Shown: positions 34,795 through 48,097, counted from the first letter of the stretch. The stretch is 64,000 nt of DNA from Lutraria lutraria (GCA_964023205.1 OZ026845.1:8442001-8506000); one strand, 5' to 3'. Numbers and translations are program-made. The notes: generated by a model not told the origin, from the sequence alone.

Positions 34795-34965
34795 CTAACT
34801 TACCCATCCACTAGGAACCGACATCTTCCCCACATTTATAGGAAAATCGACATTGTTGTCAAATTGTCATGAAAGGGTATGGTCTGCCGCGACTTGAATC
34901 GAACCTGAATCGAGGTGTTACAAATCCAGCTCTCTGCAAGACCTGCAAGAGCTTCAATGCGTACA
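34795..34965 (-). repeat. tRNA-derived SINE
   Basis: On the minus strand a promoter-like head with a B-box (ggttcgattcaagtc) is followed by a body ending near 'ttacccatccac'. It shares its body with the copy at 46980-47150 ('aaatcgacattgttgtcaaa', 'gggtatggtc'). Confidence 0.6.
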
Positions 34966-35030
34966 GATAACACCGTCATTATCAAGAATACATAAATAGT
35001 TGTTGTTGCTGTTTTTCCCAGAAATTTCAG

Positions 35031-37006
35031 GGAGCTGGTTCATTCAGTCGATCCCATACTTATGATTCGATGAAACTGCCATCTCTATCAACATGCAGTG
35101 TTATAACCGGCGTGTCGGGTAAATCAGTGCATTCCGACGGCTATCGTTGGAAAGAAGATAGAGCGATCCAGGTAAAGTTTTAAAGAAGCACGTTTTATCA
35201 TCACACCGATATATTTGACTCTTAAATTTTCAATTTAATTCACATATACTAAATTACAATGGGTTAAAATGACATGCTTATGACAATGACGTTTAATTGC
35301 TGTCACCTATTTATAATAACACTTGGCATTAACATCACCATTAAACCTTTCTTTGATATCATTTATAAATCATAACTCAGCACATATCGGTTAGTATAGT
35401 ATTACGAGTAAGCCATCATACGTTATTGTTTAATTTCTTGTACTTTGCGCTTGTTTTTGCGTACTCCAATTATAGTGATTATCTCCCCTAGTAGAACACA
35501 ATAAAACAATGCGTTAATTGTCAAAGATGATTCACGTAAGTCGTGTATGATGTGCCACCATTAAACATACATATATAATATATACATCGTATAATTATGT
35601 GTTGTTTTACAAGTTTATTCTATTATACGCAGGGAGTATTTCTATTTGATCGGTGGAAATATAACACACCATTACATCAGAAGGTATTTGCACGATAAAA
35701 ATAAGTTTTGTGCCTATGTATCTCTATATCATTATACATACAGTCAAACCAGAATTAGCGACCACCTGAGAATAAAGACTACCTTGTCAATACCGACAGG
35801 AGGTATACTTTAGATGTCTGATGGAGGGGGCAGAATCAGTTATAGCCCCTTTTAGTTGCAATTGCATCATAGCCTCCCGGATCCTACGGCACTGCTTTAA
35901 TTAACAAGCATTTATTGGTCTAGTTTACTAAATACACTTTAATGGTCATTGTTTAGAGGTGTGACTGTATGTTTTATGAGTTGTACATTCTTCGCAACAT
36001 CTTGTAGTGTAGAGTTACCGTCTGTCTGCATGGTAGATCTTTTATAATACATGTAGTAATTCTTTACAACTGGTACGCGGTCTGTCTATGAATGCAAAGT
36101 TATAAAAAAAGAATTATTAGGTGGTGGGCATAGCCACCGTTCTTACGACACCGCATGTACTACCATTAATTGGTAATATATTTATAACAATGTCAATTAT
36201 GATTATTGTCATTCTTTTTCGTTTCGAATGACGATGTCGAAGCAGGCATGAGGGTAAAACATTTGGCAATATGTTCCGTCTACTTTATAATAACGGAACT
36301 ATTTATTAGATACTCGACCCTCTAACACTCTATCTGTGTAATTTGTTTTCGACATTTAGACAAATTAGTAGAGTCACGAGTATATCATAACGCTCAGGAC
36401 GCTGAAATCCGAAGTTAAATTTACGAGAGAGTGCTGAATTGTCTGTATATCAAATATATGTATAAGTACAATTTGTTTTCCCTGAATCTCTTATTTCGTA
36501 TTTTCGGAAGAGTTCACGAATAATATATCAAGGACAGTACGGATTTCTTTTTTTCCAGCTGTATGCAATATAATTCATTTAGTCGTATAACTTTCAATAT
36601 TTTGTAATAATCTCAGTTAAGATTCCATATATGCCACCTTTACAATGAGTTTATTATTCGGATCATTAGCAGAACATGCATGAATCTTCTTCAATATTAT
36701 GGTCAAACCATAAATACATTTTGAAAGAAAGCAATACATGTACATAAATAATAATATATTACTTATATCAATGCTTGTTCCGTCTTTACTAACATGATGT
36801 ATTTTATGATTTCAGAAACAAAAAGCCTTGTTCCTGCACAACCTGGTTCTCCTCACACTGTTGACAACTACCTGTCTGATACCATCACCGCTACACCAGA
36901 CGTTTATTCACCACCATCACCACTAACTGTTACATCTGCTAAATCATGTACGACTGATTCCAAATTAATTAACAAAAGTCCATCTCCTGACACTAAAAGT
37001 AACTAA
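35031..37006 (+). CDS. Small unrecognised gene with GYRWKEDR motif and Ser/Pro-rich C-terminus
   Basis: Three exon-like blocks: 35031-35171 (phase 0, ends before gtaaag), 35633-35683 (phase 0, between ttatacgcag and gtattt) and 36816-37006 (after tgatttcag, to TAA). The likely start is ATG 35070, giving MKLPSLSTCSVITG and then KSVHSDGYRWKEDRAIQ. The second block reads GVFLFDRWKYNTPLHQK; the last is a Ser/Thr/Pro-rich tail. The third block in its protein-like frame needs phase 1, so at least one exon between 35,684 and 36,815 is missing or the model is wrong. An AATAAA at 37327-37332 fits the 3' end. The family is not recognised. The GYxWK pattern recalls small DNA-binding folds, but that is too little to assign. 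Confidence 0.4.
35740..35969. mobile_element. Small TIR element, TACAGTC ends
   Basis: Starts tacagtcaaaccag, then gcgaccacctga, and ends agaggtgtgactgta. It lies between the second and third blocks of the small plus-strand gene. Related fragments occur near 33710-33845 and 56120-56290. Confidence 0.5.
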
Positions 37007-37326
37007 TCTTGTGAGAACTAACTAACAACCCAAGTGTCATGTCTTCCTTTCGTCTATATCTGATATAAATGGAACAATTTTATACACTACAAAGCTTTAT
37101 CTGACAGTGCTATTATTGGCAGAATAATTGTGTGTATGTAATAAGAATCATACCCATATGTACTCAAAATGTACTGCTTATTGGAAGCAACCTGTAAATT
37201 TTATCGAAAAAAGCCGGGAGATAACTCGGAAATTAAAATTCAACAAAATCAAACATTATCAATGTTTTCCTCTTATCCAAGGTAAAATACATTGTTGTCC
37301 ATATTATTTGGATCGTCAAACAGTGG

Positions 37327-37332
37327 AATAAA
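37327..37332 (+). promoter_or_regulatory. Polyadenylation signal
   Basis: AATAAA about 320 bases after the TAA of the small plus-strand gene. Position and strand fit; such hexamers are common by chance in AT-rich DNA. Confidence 0.3.
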
Positions 37333-39007
37333 ATGTTGGGAAACACTACTATATTCTTATACTACATGTAACAATCATGTTTGTTAAATTAAGAGTTTTT
37401 GGCAGAAGTCTTGTAAGATAACACTCTCAGGTTATGAAAAGAATTTTGAAATGTACAATGTAAGTAGCATTTCTTGTCAGATATAGTTTTACACACTTTA
37501 ATTAATGCAAGAAACCTGTAATTGTTTTCCCAAGAGAACTATCTAAACACTTAATTATAATTAATTAGAGGTTCCTTATCCGAGTTTTTGAAAAATGTTC
37601 ATAAGCAGTATAGTACAAGAAACTGAAGCATGTATGTTTTCATTATGTATTATAATGATGTATTCAGAGGGATCCATGGTCTACTTATTGTACTTTAGTC
37701 AAAGGTGGTTGTATTTACTAAATGGTAGGTTTTTGAAGAACTAAGCTATCACTACTTTGTGTTAGAATTATGTTCTTAAAGAAGATGAATCCTCACTTAC
37801 AATCTATTCAGGCTTTTTATTTGCATTCGTGTTCAGAAATATTAAGTCAGAGTTTTAGATTTGTGACAATTAAAGCTAATTACTTAATACCCTAAATATC
37901 AGATTGATAATTTAATAAACTTTTCATATAACTCTCTAGCTTTTTCAGCATCATTTCGAATTTCAAACTAGAGATTGTTGTTCTATCTAATATGACCGAT
38001 GGTGTTTTTGTTACCCAAGTAATCTGTTTTAATTCTCTTGACTGGATCATGAAGATTTAAGCATTGTTACATTAAATGCATAGTGATTATACTATTGTGT
38101 GCATTTACTGGGTACATGACTTACATCTTACATTTTAACCCTCAAACGTATTTTTTATAGTTGTACTATGTGTCCCTGAAAATTCTTCTATGCATGTATA
38201 ACATAACCATGATTTCTCGTTAGTGCTATGGGCAGCGGCTGTGGTCCAATGGTTATAGTGGGCTGGACTTGCAACCCTGCAATCTTGGTTCAAATCTCGG
38301 TCACGACAGGTCATACCCTGGTTTGAAAATTTAACAACAGTGTTGACTTCACTGTCAGTTGCTAGGTTACAATTTGTGGAAGGGTAAGTTAGTACTTGTA
38401 AGAATACAGTCAAGGAAATCTTGTTAAGTGAACCGACCAATGTATTTAACTGAAATATTGTTGAAAAATGGCATCAAACCCACTGAAAAAACTGTGCTGT
38501 ATTATTGTAAACTATCATTCTTGTCATCTTATTCAATTTTATTTATCTTATTCATGTACATAAAAGTGCTATTTATTTCTATTAAACATAACAAAATAGA
38601 ATGTGCTTACTTATGTTCTTCTATTGTATATATATTCAAACTTACCAAATATGGTACACTTGCAATTGATTTGTATTGAATTTCATCTGCCTCATCTCAA
38701 AAATATTATCCTCATATAAAAAGAAGCATTTAATTGTTTATCGTTTTTATCTCCATCAGTAATGTAATATATAGTATTTGTAAATATCATGACTGTGGAT
38801 TTAAATAAACAAGAAGTGAGTGAAACCTTGTTTGAAGGATTGTTTGAAGTACATAATTTTATGATCACCAAACATGTGTCTGGTTCTAAGGACAAACAAA
38901 GGTACTTAGCAAGTTTACTAAGACACAAATACCAAGATATCAATGAGTATTCAAACATGTGCATAAAACAACATGATCTGCAAGTAACATCCTGGTGACC
39001 AATCTAC
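37333..39007. other. Intergenic, one SINE
   Basis: Nothing beyond the SINE at 38222 was recognised. Short open frames at 38428-38998 look like chance. Confidence 0.5.
38222..38400 (+). repeat. tRNA-derived SINE
   Basis: The head has an A-box-like stretch (gtggtccaatggttatagtg) and a B-box (ggttcaaatctc), followed by a shared SINE body (cgacaggtcataccctgg, ttgacttcactgtcagt, aagggtaagtt). This is the tRNA-like layout of a polymerase III retroposon. Confidence 0.7.
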
Positions 39008-42000
39008 TCAGAGATACTCAGCAAGTCGTTTTTCTCCTTCAAACAAATCATTCTTCAGCTTTATTAACTGTTGTTTACGTTCGCTATTCCTCATATGTAA
39101 ATCACTGACTTGTTTTTTCAGACGAGTCATTTGTGCTGCATTTCTTTTCTGAAAAATAAAAAATTCTGAAAAAGCAACCTGGCACTGTAGATTTCTAAAA
39201 ATTTATAACCACAGTTAACAAGGCATTTTTTCAATCAATAAGTTGTTCATGATAATTTTGGTTAAAATGATACCAAACTGAATTCAGATTTAAGTTTATT
39301 AATTAAAGGTAAAGAACAAAAAATCTCCAGAAAATGACACAACTTACATGTAATACTTGAATATTTTGTCTTATTTCATTGTTCTTTATTTTCTGCTCTT
39401 CAATCTAAAATAATCCAATATTTGCCAAATTGTTCATAAAGATCATTACTATAAAGAACAGAAACTCAAAGAAATGTTGAGACAATGTGGTAATTATTCA
39501 GGTTAAGATAAATATATATCTAAATTGATCCTCAGAAGCTGTCTGGTTACAGGTGGTCTTTTAGTTTAAAATTAATGAAGTTCCAGAAAAATTACATAAA
39601 TTAATATACATAATGTACATGTACATATTACTATAAAACAGAACAATTAACGGTTAAGATATCCATAGCCATTACTTGCTCAGCACACATGAACTTTGAT
39701 GCAGACCAAAGACTTGCAGTACATTTTTCTACTAATTCTGCCATGCAGTTGTTAAACTAGTTCCTGTTCCATGTTGCAGTGCAAGTCTATGTAAGTTCTG
39801 TTTCCACAAGTACTTTCAGTACTTTGATTTTTAACAAGTTTTCAATAATTCCAACATTTCAACTTAATAATGAGCCCATCTCAATATTAATGGACTGAAT
39901 ACCAAGATTCACTGTACCTGTCATCTAGTCATAACCAATATTTAGAATTCTGGCAAAATATAAGGCCTAAAAAATTGTTTGTTTCTGGTTGCCCAACCTA
40001 CACTAATTCACTACCCCCCCCCCCCCAAACCCTGGACTTTATATTAGACCTGAGGAACAGTACAATCACTTCCTCACTTCTTTTCCTTTTCACATGCTTG
40101 TAAGAGCCTTAAAAATCCACTACCAACCTAGGCCCCTATTTTTAATGAGCATGTATTCACAAACAAACATTATTTTTTAGGCCAAGTTGTTCATACATAC
40201 TTTCGATTTATACAGTTTAGCTTCATTTTGAAAATTCATCAGTTTAGATTTCATATCATCAATTTCATCAGTGAGTTTTTGTTCCACTTCTCCAGAAAAT
40301 AGTCCATCCTTTTCTACAGGATGGTTCTCCAGGATAGACTCTGTTATAAAACAGTTAATACAAGAAAATGCAAGGAGAAATAAAATAGCGATGTTTGATC
40401 AAAGTTAAAATGCTTCATCAAAATACTGTAAACAATCTTTAATTGGCAACAAAAATTAAAGATTTAAAAGAAAACATGAGGAAAATTACTGCTTATCATA
40501 ACACTAAGAGTTGAACAAGATATAAGACATATACAGCATTTTTACCAATGGTTCTACAACTGTGCTCATGGCAAAACCAGAGCATAGAAAGATGATTTAG
40601 CATACTATTTTGCTCTCTGAGACATTCCACTTCCTGTTTTATTTCTTGCAACTTAACATATGTAGTTGATGTCAATTTTATATTCTCTTCAACTAAGTCA
40701 GAATGTTTCTGCATCTTCTTTATGTCACCTTGTAACTTTCTGTAACAAAAATGAATGGAGTGAAACATGAAGACATACAGATAATATTCTGACTTTTAAT
40801 TAAAAAACATCATCACAAACTTTGTGTTATATATATATATAAGTATAGTCCAGTAAAAGACTATGTTCTAATAGAATTCAAATCACAATAATAAAACTAT
40901 ATTTTTATTGTTCAGCAAAGACAAAACACTAGCATTGCATCAAGTTTGACACACTGTGTAAAAGAAACTAAAACCAAAATGGTGACTTAGAATGATCATA
41001 AAGTTATACTTAGTGAGCATTATTTTTAAATGTGATATAAATACTGTGCAATCTCTCCAAAGCAACACTCTTTGGGAGAAGCAAAATTATGTTGTTGTTG
41101 AGAGGTTGCAATGCTCTAGAGAGGTTGAATATATAGTTAAATTGTGCAGTGCGAAAAAATCATGCCATTAGTGAAGGGTGAAGAGGGCCGCTCTGGAGAG
41201 GTTGTACCATACAGTCCATTATAATTTATAATTTTTTGTGAATTAAGACTTTAAAAGTTTTGACTTCATGACAATTCTAATTAGAAATGTTGCATCTTAA
41301 ATGAAGATTTTATAACATACCTCTTCTCGTTGTCTGCTGAAGACTGTGTTTGCTTAAGCTTCAATTCTTTTTCAACTATGATTGCAGCAAGATTTTGAAT
41401 GTCTGCACAAAATCAAAGAAACAGTACACACTCCATGAAACAAGGTCAGAAAAGGAAATATCAGTTGTTACAGTATATTGCAAAAAAGGAATTGTAAATA
41501 CAAAACAAACTGATCAGCAAAACAAACTGATGTACCAATTAAACAAAATATTAAGCTATAATATAGGAAAACACATGTTTAAATTCTTGTAATGTGTACT
41601 TATGACCTTTATCCAAACATTTCACTCTTTTATTTGTATCATTATTCCACTCTTCAGCAAGGAAAATTCTGTTTCTCAAGCATTTCATATCACTGTGCAG
41701 CTCAGCTATAATATCTTCACCTGCAAAATATATTAAACCTGTAGAGCAGGCTTAGTTTTCTAAGTATGAGCAAATAAAGACTTCCAAAATGAGAATTGTA
41801 AATATATATTGACTTATTAAAAGTGTCTAAGATTAAATATCAAAATTAAACTAGTATTTATTAAGGTGCTTGCTTTAATATTTAAGACGTGTCTTAAGAA
41901 TTGAAATGCAACATTTAACTTCAATTTAAAAATCAGACAAAAACTGATTTAGAAACTATTTCAGAAAATGTATTTTATTGATTCTATAAAAAGTAACTAT

Positions 42001-43008
42001 AGCAAGTAGAAACTAAATGAAATTTACAAATTTTATAAACATAAATATAAATTACATGTGTATAACAAAACTCCTTAACTGATATATGAAGACACTTTTA
42101 ACTTACCATCTTTGATGAGTTTCTGTTATGGAAATGTAAGTGAGGTGACTCTTAAATATCATATTACTAGAAAGCAATGTTACATAATTATATAATTTAT
42201 AAAAATACAATAATTGTACACTTAATTATACTTAGGTAGTTGAATTCATGTGCATGCAGTGACTGCCATATTATACAGTATGCAATCAAAATATGTTTTG
42301 TTGTTACATGTATAATAAGACTTATTTCAAATTATGTAAACCTCTCTTCACATTAGGGTAATATCTTAAATAAAAGACAATTGATGCAATTTATGAATTA
42401 AAGGATGTCATTGAAGTGTTGCTTCATGCAGTGATGAGAACTGAGATAATACAACATACCTGCTGTCTTTCAAGTTCTTCTTGATGTCTTGAAAGTTCTG
42501 AGTTTTGACCTTCATACACAGTGAATACCTGAGTTGCAAGTGCAGGTAAATCAGACACAGCTTTCTCTACTCGACAAGATTCAAAGTCGGTCACATCTCT
42601 AGACCCTGTAATGATAGCAACACAAACACATTTTGCCATCACCTCAGATTGAAGTCCATCTGTCAATAAAGGTCACATTTTGTCTTTCCCAAGGTTGGTC
42701 TTTGTTTACAGGTTTGAATGTATTTGTCATTTCTACAGTAGTAGACACTTCAATCAGATATCAAGGAATTTATTTCACTTAATAAATAATATTTTTCATA
42801 TAAGATCTTAAATAATTATTTCATTTGCATTTGGAGTTGAATTTACTAGACATATTTTTACATGTTATCTAAGTCTCTGATTTTACATCACTTACCTCTA
42901 GTACTAAGTGCATCTACTTTTTCCCTTCTGTCAAGACTGTGACATGCTCTTTGCTTCTGAAGACCAGTTGTTAAACATAAAGCAATGTCTCTCCTTGGTT
43001 TAGGTGGG
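39008..43008 (-). CDS. Coiled-coil protein, 5' end not resolved
   Basis: Nine exons join in phase into at least 333 residues: 43008-42896, 42605-42460, 42122-42107 (a 16-nt microexon), 41720-41607, 41402-41321, 40739-40546, 40340-40201, 39404-39348, 39148-39008 (TGA 39010-39008). The N-terminal part reads PPKPRRDIALCLTTGLQKQR; a short ordered stretch follows (DFESCRVEKAVSDLPALATQ). From about residue 80 to the end the sequence is almost all heptad-like coiled coil (VKLQEIKQEVECLREQN, RLKKQVSDLHMRN, LIKLKNDLFEGEKRLAEYL). A structural role in a cytoskeletal, centrosomal or kinetochore complex is plausible, but no family is recognised. The first exon must end with two bases of a split codon and lies above 43,008. 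Confidence 0.7.
41042..41215. mobile_element. Small TIR element, TACTGT ends
   Basis: Starts tactgtgcaatctctccaaa and ends ctctggagaggttgtaccat plus acagt. The shared 'gcaaaattatgttgttgttg' links it to a partial copy at 22865-22960. It lies in an intron of the coiled-coil gene. Confidence 0.65.
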
Positions 43009-43569
43009 CTAAATGAATAAATAACTGCTTTTATCTCAATTTCACCCGAACATTAGATATTGTGATGCTGACAGTCAGAACATAGTTTATTCTGTCCCTT
43101 TATTCATATAAGCATTTACAACGTTTATCGGACTAGCACAAAAAGTTCAACCAATTACCCATGTTTTAGAACCGAAAGTATATCAATAGATATTTTTACA
43201 TGAATTCACTTTAATATTGAATGATTTGACATAAGTTGACAATATTTTATTATTGGTGTTAGTGTTGGAAAATTTGTATCAAATGTGATGATTAACACAG
43301 TATTCACTGCTTTCCACAGACGTCATCAGCTGCTTGGATCACCCTGGTGATTGCGGGGCACAGTGTTTTTTCTCTCTTCATGCGGAAGAGGCCTTAGTCT
43401 GTTGATTTTGGGAAGAATCATCACTAATATTGCTGATTTGGTAAATAAAATAACTGGTGTAAGTTTGAATTTTTGGGAAAACTGCATGATTTTTAAGAAA
43501 TTTTCAATAGGGAAGATGCCTGTATCTATTATATCGATAGTTACAGAAGGTGAAAAATCACTGAGGCAC

Positions 43570-43685
43570 CGGTGTTGACCAAGCACTGGTCGTCTGTGAT
43601 GGTTTCCAGTGACAGTAGTCAGGTTTAAAAGCGCATTAGAGCGTGTGTTATATGTTTGTAAAATAAAATTTGCTTGACTTGACAC
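43570..43685 (-). CDS. Candidate 5' exon of the coiled-coil gene
   Basis: A minus-strand frame opens with ATG at 43685 and reads MSSQANFILQTYNTRSNALL, then about 20 polar residues to GQHR. It lies directly upstream of the first certain exon on the same strand. A weak donor (gtgcct near 43569) would give the required phase and join to PPKPRR. No independent support; the frame could be chance. Confidence 0.2.
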
Positions 43686-43689
43686 AGGA

Positions 43690-45047
43690 CAGGTCGTAAC
43701 TAATCAGCTAAATTCAGGTGTGTATGGTTCGCAGCAGAATTTCTATATTAAAAGCTGTTGATTTCAGCACTGATGATAGCCTACAATATGTAATATATAC
43801 GCACGATAATGAGACTATAAATTTGTAAATTATAAACCTGTTCATTATTTTATTTCGTCTGCAATATGTGGTAGCCGGGGTAAAAACCAATTACCGTTCC
43901 GGTCTTTAATCGGTATGTTTAGTTGAAAAATAAATGTACTGGAACGTGTTCCTAGAACTGCACCGGAAGATATGCGAAAGCAACACAAACGTGTGATATA
44001 ACATTTTATTATCAACTTAAACATATGTTGAGATAGTTGTCCATGCACAAATACAATGTGCTAAATAAAAAGAAAACAAACTAAATAACAAACCAGTGAA
44101 AATTCTTCACAATTATATTATGTACACGTGTGTCATTTTCGCCCATACAAGTACGTACAGTGTTTTGTGCATGTATGTGTGTGTACGTAGATATGAGTAT
44201 TAGTGTAATGTTTATACAGGACCAATACACTTATATGGCGATTAATTATTTCAGTTCACCGCAGACTGTCAATAAAAAACGAGTATCAGCGACAAAGACT
44301 TAACTCAATATGATTTATTGTTTTTAAACAGAATTTTATTTAAGTGTACTAATGTTTAAATATAACTTTGAGGCATATGTTCACTGGACGCATATATATG
44401 TACTTGTTTTCAACTGCATACACGAAACTTTTCACATTATTTTAACGAACTAATCCGTGAAATGAGAACGTGTCTTATGTAGACGAATACTATTATAGGT
44501 AAAATTGAAATTTTCCAAATGATGTGCATATATGAAGGACGATTGATATGAGTTGTGATAAAATGATTTACCATAAATAAGAATGTTAAACAAGTTTCGA
44601 ACTAGCCATATGAATATATGATCTGTAGTACTAGTACTAGTAGTACTAGTTATTTCTGTAGTACTGGTTGTTTCTGTAGGTGATATACCATCAAAGAAAA
44701 AACGGTGGACCAAGGGTTTAAAAAAGAGACAAATATAGGACTTTCCAAGAAAAAGAGGCATCTTAAAGATTTGGGATGCAAGCACTCCCAACTAACATTT
44801 GACAGAAATTGTCACATTTATAAACCAAATTTAACGCATACAAAGTCATACACAGGAAGCAATCATTCAGGCTTCTCCAAGCGATAAATATAGAGTGTCT
44901 GCCGCTACAGCGTCTGAAATAAATATGATGGTATAAGCTATTTTTTTGTCTTTACAATAAAGTAACACAAATTTCCTCTGTACTTATGGTACATTGATTT
45001 GTATTTAACGTCGAGAAATGTTAGTATGACTTATATGTTATTTTTTC
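43690..45047. other. Intergenic, low-complexity patch
   Basis: It contains a 'tagtactagtactagtagtac' microsatellite-like patch at about 44625-44690, which creates a Thr/Ser-rich minus-strand frame. No splice-supported exon was found. Confidence 0.4.
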
Positions 45048-48000
45048 TTAGAATCCATCCATATTTCTTCTCTTGTCATAATTAAGGAACTGGTAGACAG
45101 GGGCAGCTTTTGGACCTTGTGGTTCAACAGTGGGCTTCATGTCATCACGGTACATGTCGGGAGGTGGGGGAGGGTACTCCTCACTGGTTACCTCTAAATT
45201 CTTGAACTGACCTCCAACCTGTAACATATATGTTAACTTCGTATCATATGAAGACAATGTATAGTTAAAACACTATAACGATTAATAAATTATTTTCACA
45301 TTTTGGTGACTGAGTAATATATCATTGGGTTTATTTTCATTCTCACGTAGTAAAAGAAGCAGTAACAAAGCCTTTTTAACCATTTAACCAAGGCTAGAAA
45401 ACATCATTAAAGTAAATATTAAATGTTCGGTATTAAAACATCATTTGGACCAAAGTCGGCCATGACATTAATTGAGATGGTTTCATTATCAGCTTGAAAT
45501 ATGTCCGAAAAACAGTTGTCGTTGTTGTAATGACATTGACATTAGTTTATAAGGCGGTAATTTTCATTCAAAAAGTGTATATACTTTACCTTCAGTATAT
45601 CTTTATAATCATACTCGCGTATATCAGGAATCAGCATGACTGCTACGGTTACACAAAGAGTGCAAGCAAAAACGGTTAGACCCATTGACCAGCCAACATA
45701 ATGATGGGTGGGTACGTTAGCTAACCAAACAATCATACCAATGATGATTAACACCGCTAGAAAGAAAGAAAAAGAAATATGAATTTCCAAACCTATGAAT
45801 TTGTAAATACATGGAAATATATTGTAATACATATGGTATACTTGTAGTTTGCTGTAGCATATTGGACACAGTTCAAAATCTCCATTGATATGCAAACATT
45901 GAACTGCATATTATAGAACGCAGTGAAATAAACAAGGATTTTAAACTTGTATATTAATCACTGTGAGATGAGCATACATGTAGTTTAAAATGAATGTATA
46001 AACCAACACTGAATTTCATACATACATTTGTATATCAAGAGATAATTGCCAATTAATGCAACTTTCGTCATTATACAATATTCATGCAGTAAAAAACTTG
46101 ATATTGACGTCATCCGTTTGTAAGATCCCAGGCGTGATGCATCTGGGTAAAACCACCGACCTCCCGTAAGATAGCTAGACAGCTTCCTCATATCGAGGTT
46201 TCAGCGCAACACTGTCGTAACTTGTTCTTATTCCAATATGAGTTACGACACTGTTACGTTGAACCCTCGACATGTGAAATTTGACTTCGGTTGAGTTTCG
46301 AACTCAAAGTCACGGGTGAAGGGCTTGCCATTACTGCATTGTCAGAGACCACGGGGGCCCTTCTTGTTGACACTTTATGGAATTCGGTACTTTATACAGG
46401 TGTTTGTACATTTTATTAACTTACCAGTAGAAAATAACAGGGCCATTAATGCTATAGCCATGCCACGTGTCCTTGACCTCCGTGATGCCACATAAAATGT
46501 TTGACAAACCAAGGCGACAAACATGACAATTAATGCGATGGATTCCATCGCTTGTACGACGTGGACATACGCTGAAATAATTAAAATATAATACACCATT
46601 AAAAAGCAAACATTTAAAACTCATCCCAAAGATAGAGTAGATATACCGGGGCTTTTATGGCTCTTGAATTCGAGTGGAGAGGTAAAAAAGTGACAAAGTA
46701 GATGTACTGTGCTCATGCCTAATTAAAAATTAAGGGTGGCGGGAAAAATACGATAGGTCGGGTTTAACCAGTAATAAACGCTGAATGTATATGTGCATTC
46801 AAATTTGACTTGAAGATTTATCAGGTAATTTTCCTATGATTTTTTTCTGTTCCTGTTCTGGTAAAGTTATACATTAATTTGTACTACATTGTACTGCAAT
46901 TTATTTATTTTGGGTTTGACGCTTTTTTCAGTTAACCAGTTTTCTAGTTTACCAGTTTCCTGGACTGTATTCTAACCAGTACTTACTTACCATTCCACAA
47001 GGATCCGGCAACCTCTCAACATGTGAAAGAAATCGACATTTTTTTCAAATTTTCATGGAAGTGTATGACCAGTCGTGACCGAGAATCGGACCAGGATCAC
47101 AGGGTTAGAAATTCCAGCGCACTAACCACCGTACCAGGGTCGCGGCCTTATATCGCTACTGTACGTACTAAATGAAATTATATGTTTAGCTGAATTGGTA
47201 GAAACTTAATTGTTAATATTAACTCACTGTCTTTGAATGTACTGGAATAATCTCCATCAGTACAAGGCGCATTGTAGGATCCCGAGCAATTAGTCTGCTT
47301 CCAAAGTCCAATCCCATAGTTATAGTTATCTCGCGCTGTGTGTCTGTGAATTAACAGTAAATATCAATAAATAACAATTCTTGCTTGCTACAATTAATGT
47401 ATGTAATTATAATGTATTGTGATACGTTGTTGAATGGGCAGAATACGCCATAAATCAACATTAATTACTAGCATCCATGAATGTGATAACTAACACTTTC
47501 CTAAGAAAATGATGAATTGTGGATACAAGTATTTAATAAGAAATTGTGTATTTATCCACAATTAAGTAATTTACTAAAGGAACATTCTAATGCTTTCTAT
47601 CCATAGAAATATATGCAGTAAAGTTTCACTCATGCAGCCATACCTCCTTAATATGCAGACCACCCCTTTATAATGAACACATTCAGTTTATCATCGTACT
47701 GGGCTACTGGCCTTGATTAACCCTTTCTACATTTCAAATTGATGACGAGACCAAACTGATATCAAAACAGCGATTTTTATTCGATTTCTAAAGTAGTCTT
47801 AAAGTTTTTTAAAACTATCTATCTTTGCAACAATATTCATCTTATGTAGACTTGTGGAGGAAATATGACATGTTTTATACTTGTTGACTAAACGTTCTGA
47901 ATATATATTATGATGTCAGTGAAGATGATGAAGAATAATCCAATTTATGGTGAGGCTGTTTAAAGATGAAGTAAAATTCACACTCACCTAACTATCCAGT

Positions 48001-48097
48001 AATTAGTACCGTATCCTGCACAGTGTAGTCCAAAGGCTATGATAAGTAATGCGAGGCCTATTTTAGCCCAGGGTGAAGCTTCGCCACAAAATGTCAT
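45048..48097 (-). CDS. Claudin/PMP22-like four-span membrane protein
   Basis: A complete five-exon gene of 236 residues: 48097-47988, 47343-47228, 46571-46425, 45756-45590, 45218-45048. Membrane helices at about 12-32, 84-104, 113-136 and 145-168. The first extracellular loop carries the claudin-family signature: Trp34, then GLW at 49-51, Cys56 and Cys64. Both ends are intracellular; the 68-residue tail holds YPPPPPDMY and ends NMDGF. Claudin relatives form paracellular barriers or act as membrane organisers; invertebrate members often localise to septate junctions. The tail does not end in a clear PDZ ligand. The superfamily is clear, the exact subfamily is not. Confidence 0.8.
46191..46273. 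repeat. Hairpin (palindromic) element, copy 2
   Basis: Arms of about 30 bp (cgcaacactgtcgtaac / gttacgacactgttacg) around ttgttcttattccaatatga, almost the same loop as copy 1. The outer ends tcgagg... and ...ccctcga also pair. It lies in the third intron of the claudin-like gene. Confidence 0.75.
46975..47155 (-). repeat. tRNA-derived SINE
   Basis: On the minus strand it reads ggtacggtggttagtgcgct (A-box region), then ggtccgattctcggtcacga (B-box) and the common body. It lies in the second intron of the claudin-like gene. Confidence 0.7.

Larger units (their letters stand above)
27512..35030. other. Gene-poor interval
   Basis: No supported coding exon. It holds the MITE at 28603, the 30058 hairpin, a decayed inverted-repeat region near 32460-32990, a poly-C run and a SINE at 34795. 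A 95-codon minus-strand frame (30633-30346) in a locally GC-richer patch is unassigned. Confidence 0.5.

Noticed and set aside
43326..43685. Full 119-residue minus-strand frame as a gene
   Set aside because: Only its first part could be a 5' exon of the coiled-coil gene; the remainder looks non-coding.
44450..44791. Thr/Ser-rich minus-strand frame
   Set aside because: Thr/Ser run is produced by a 'tagtac' microsatellite-like patch; no exon borders fit.
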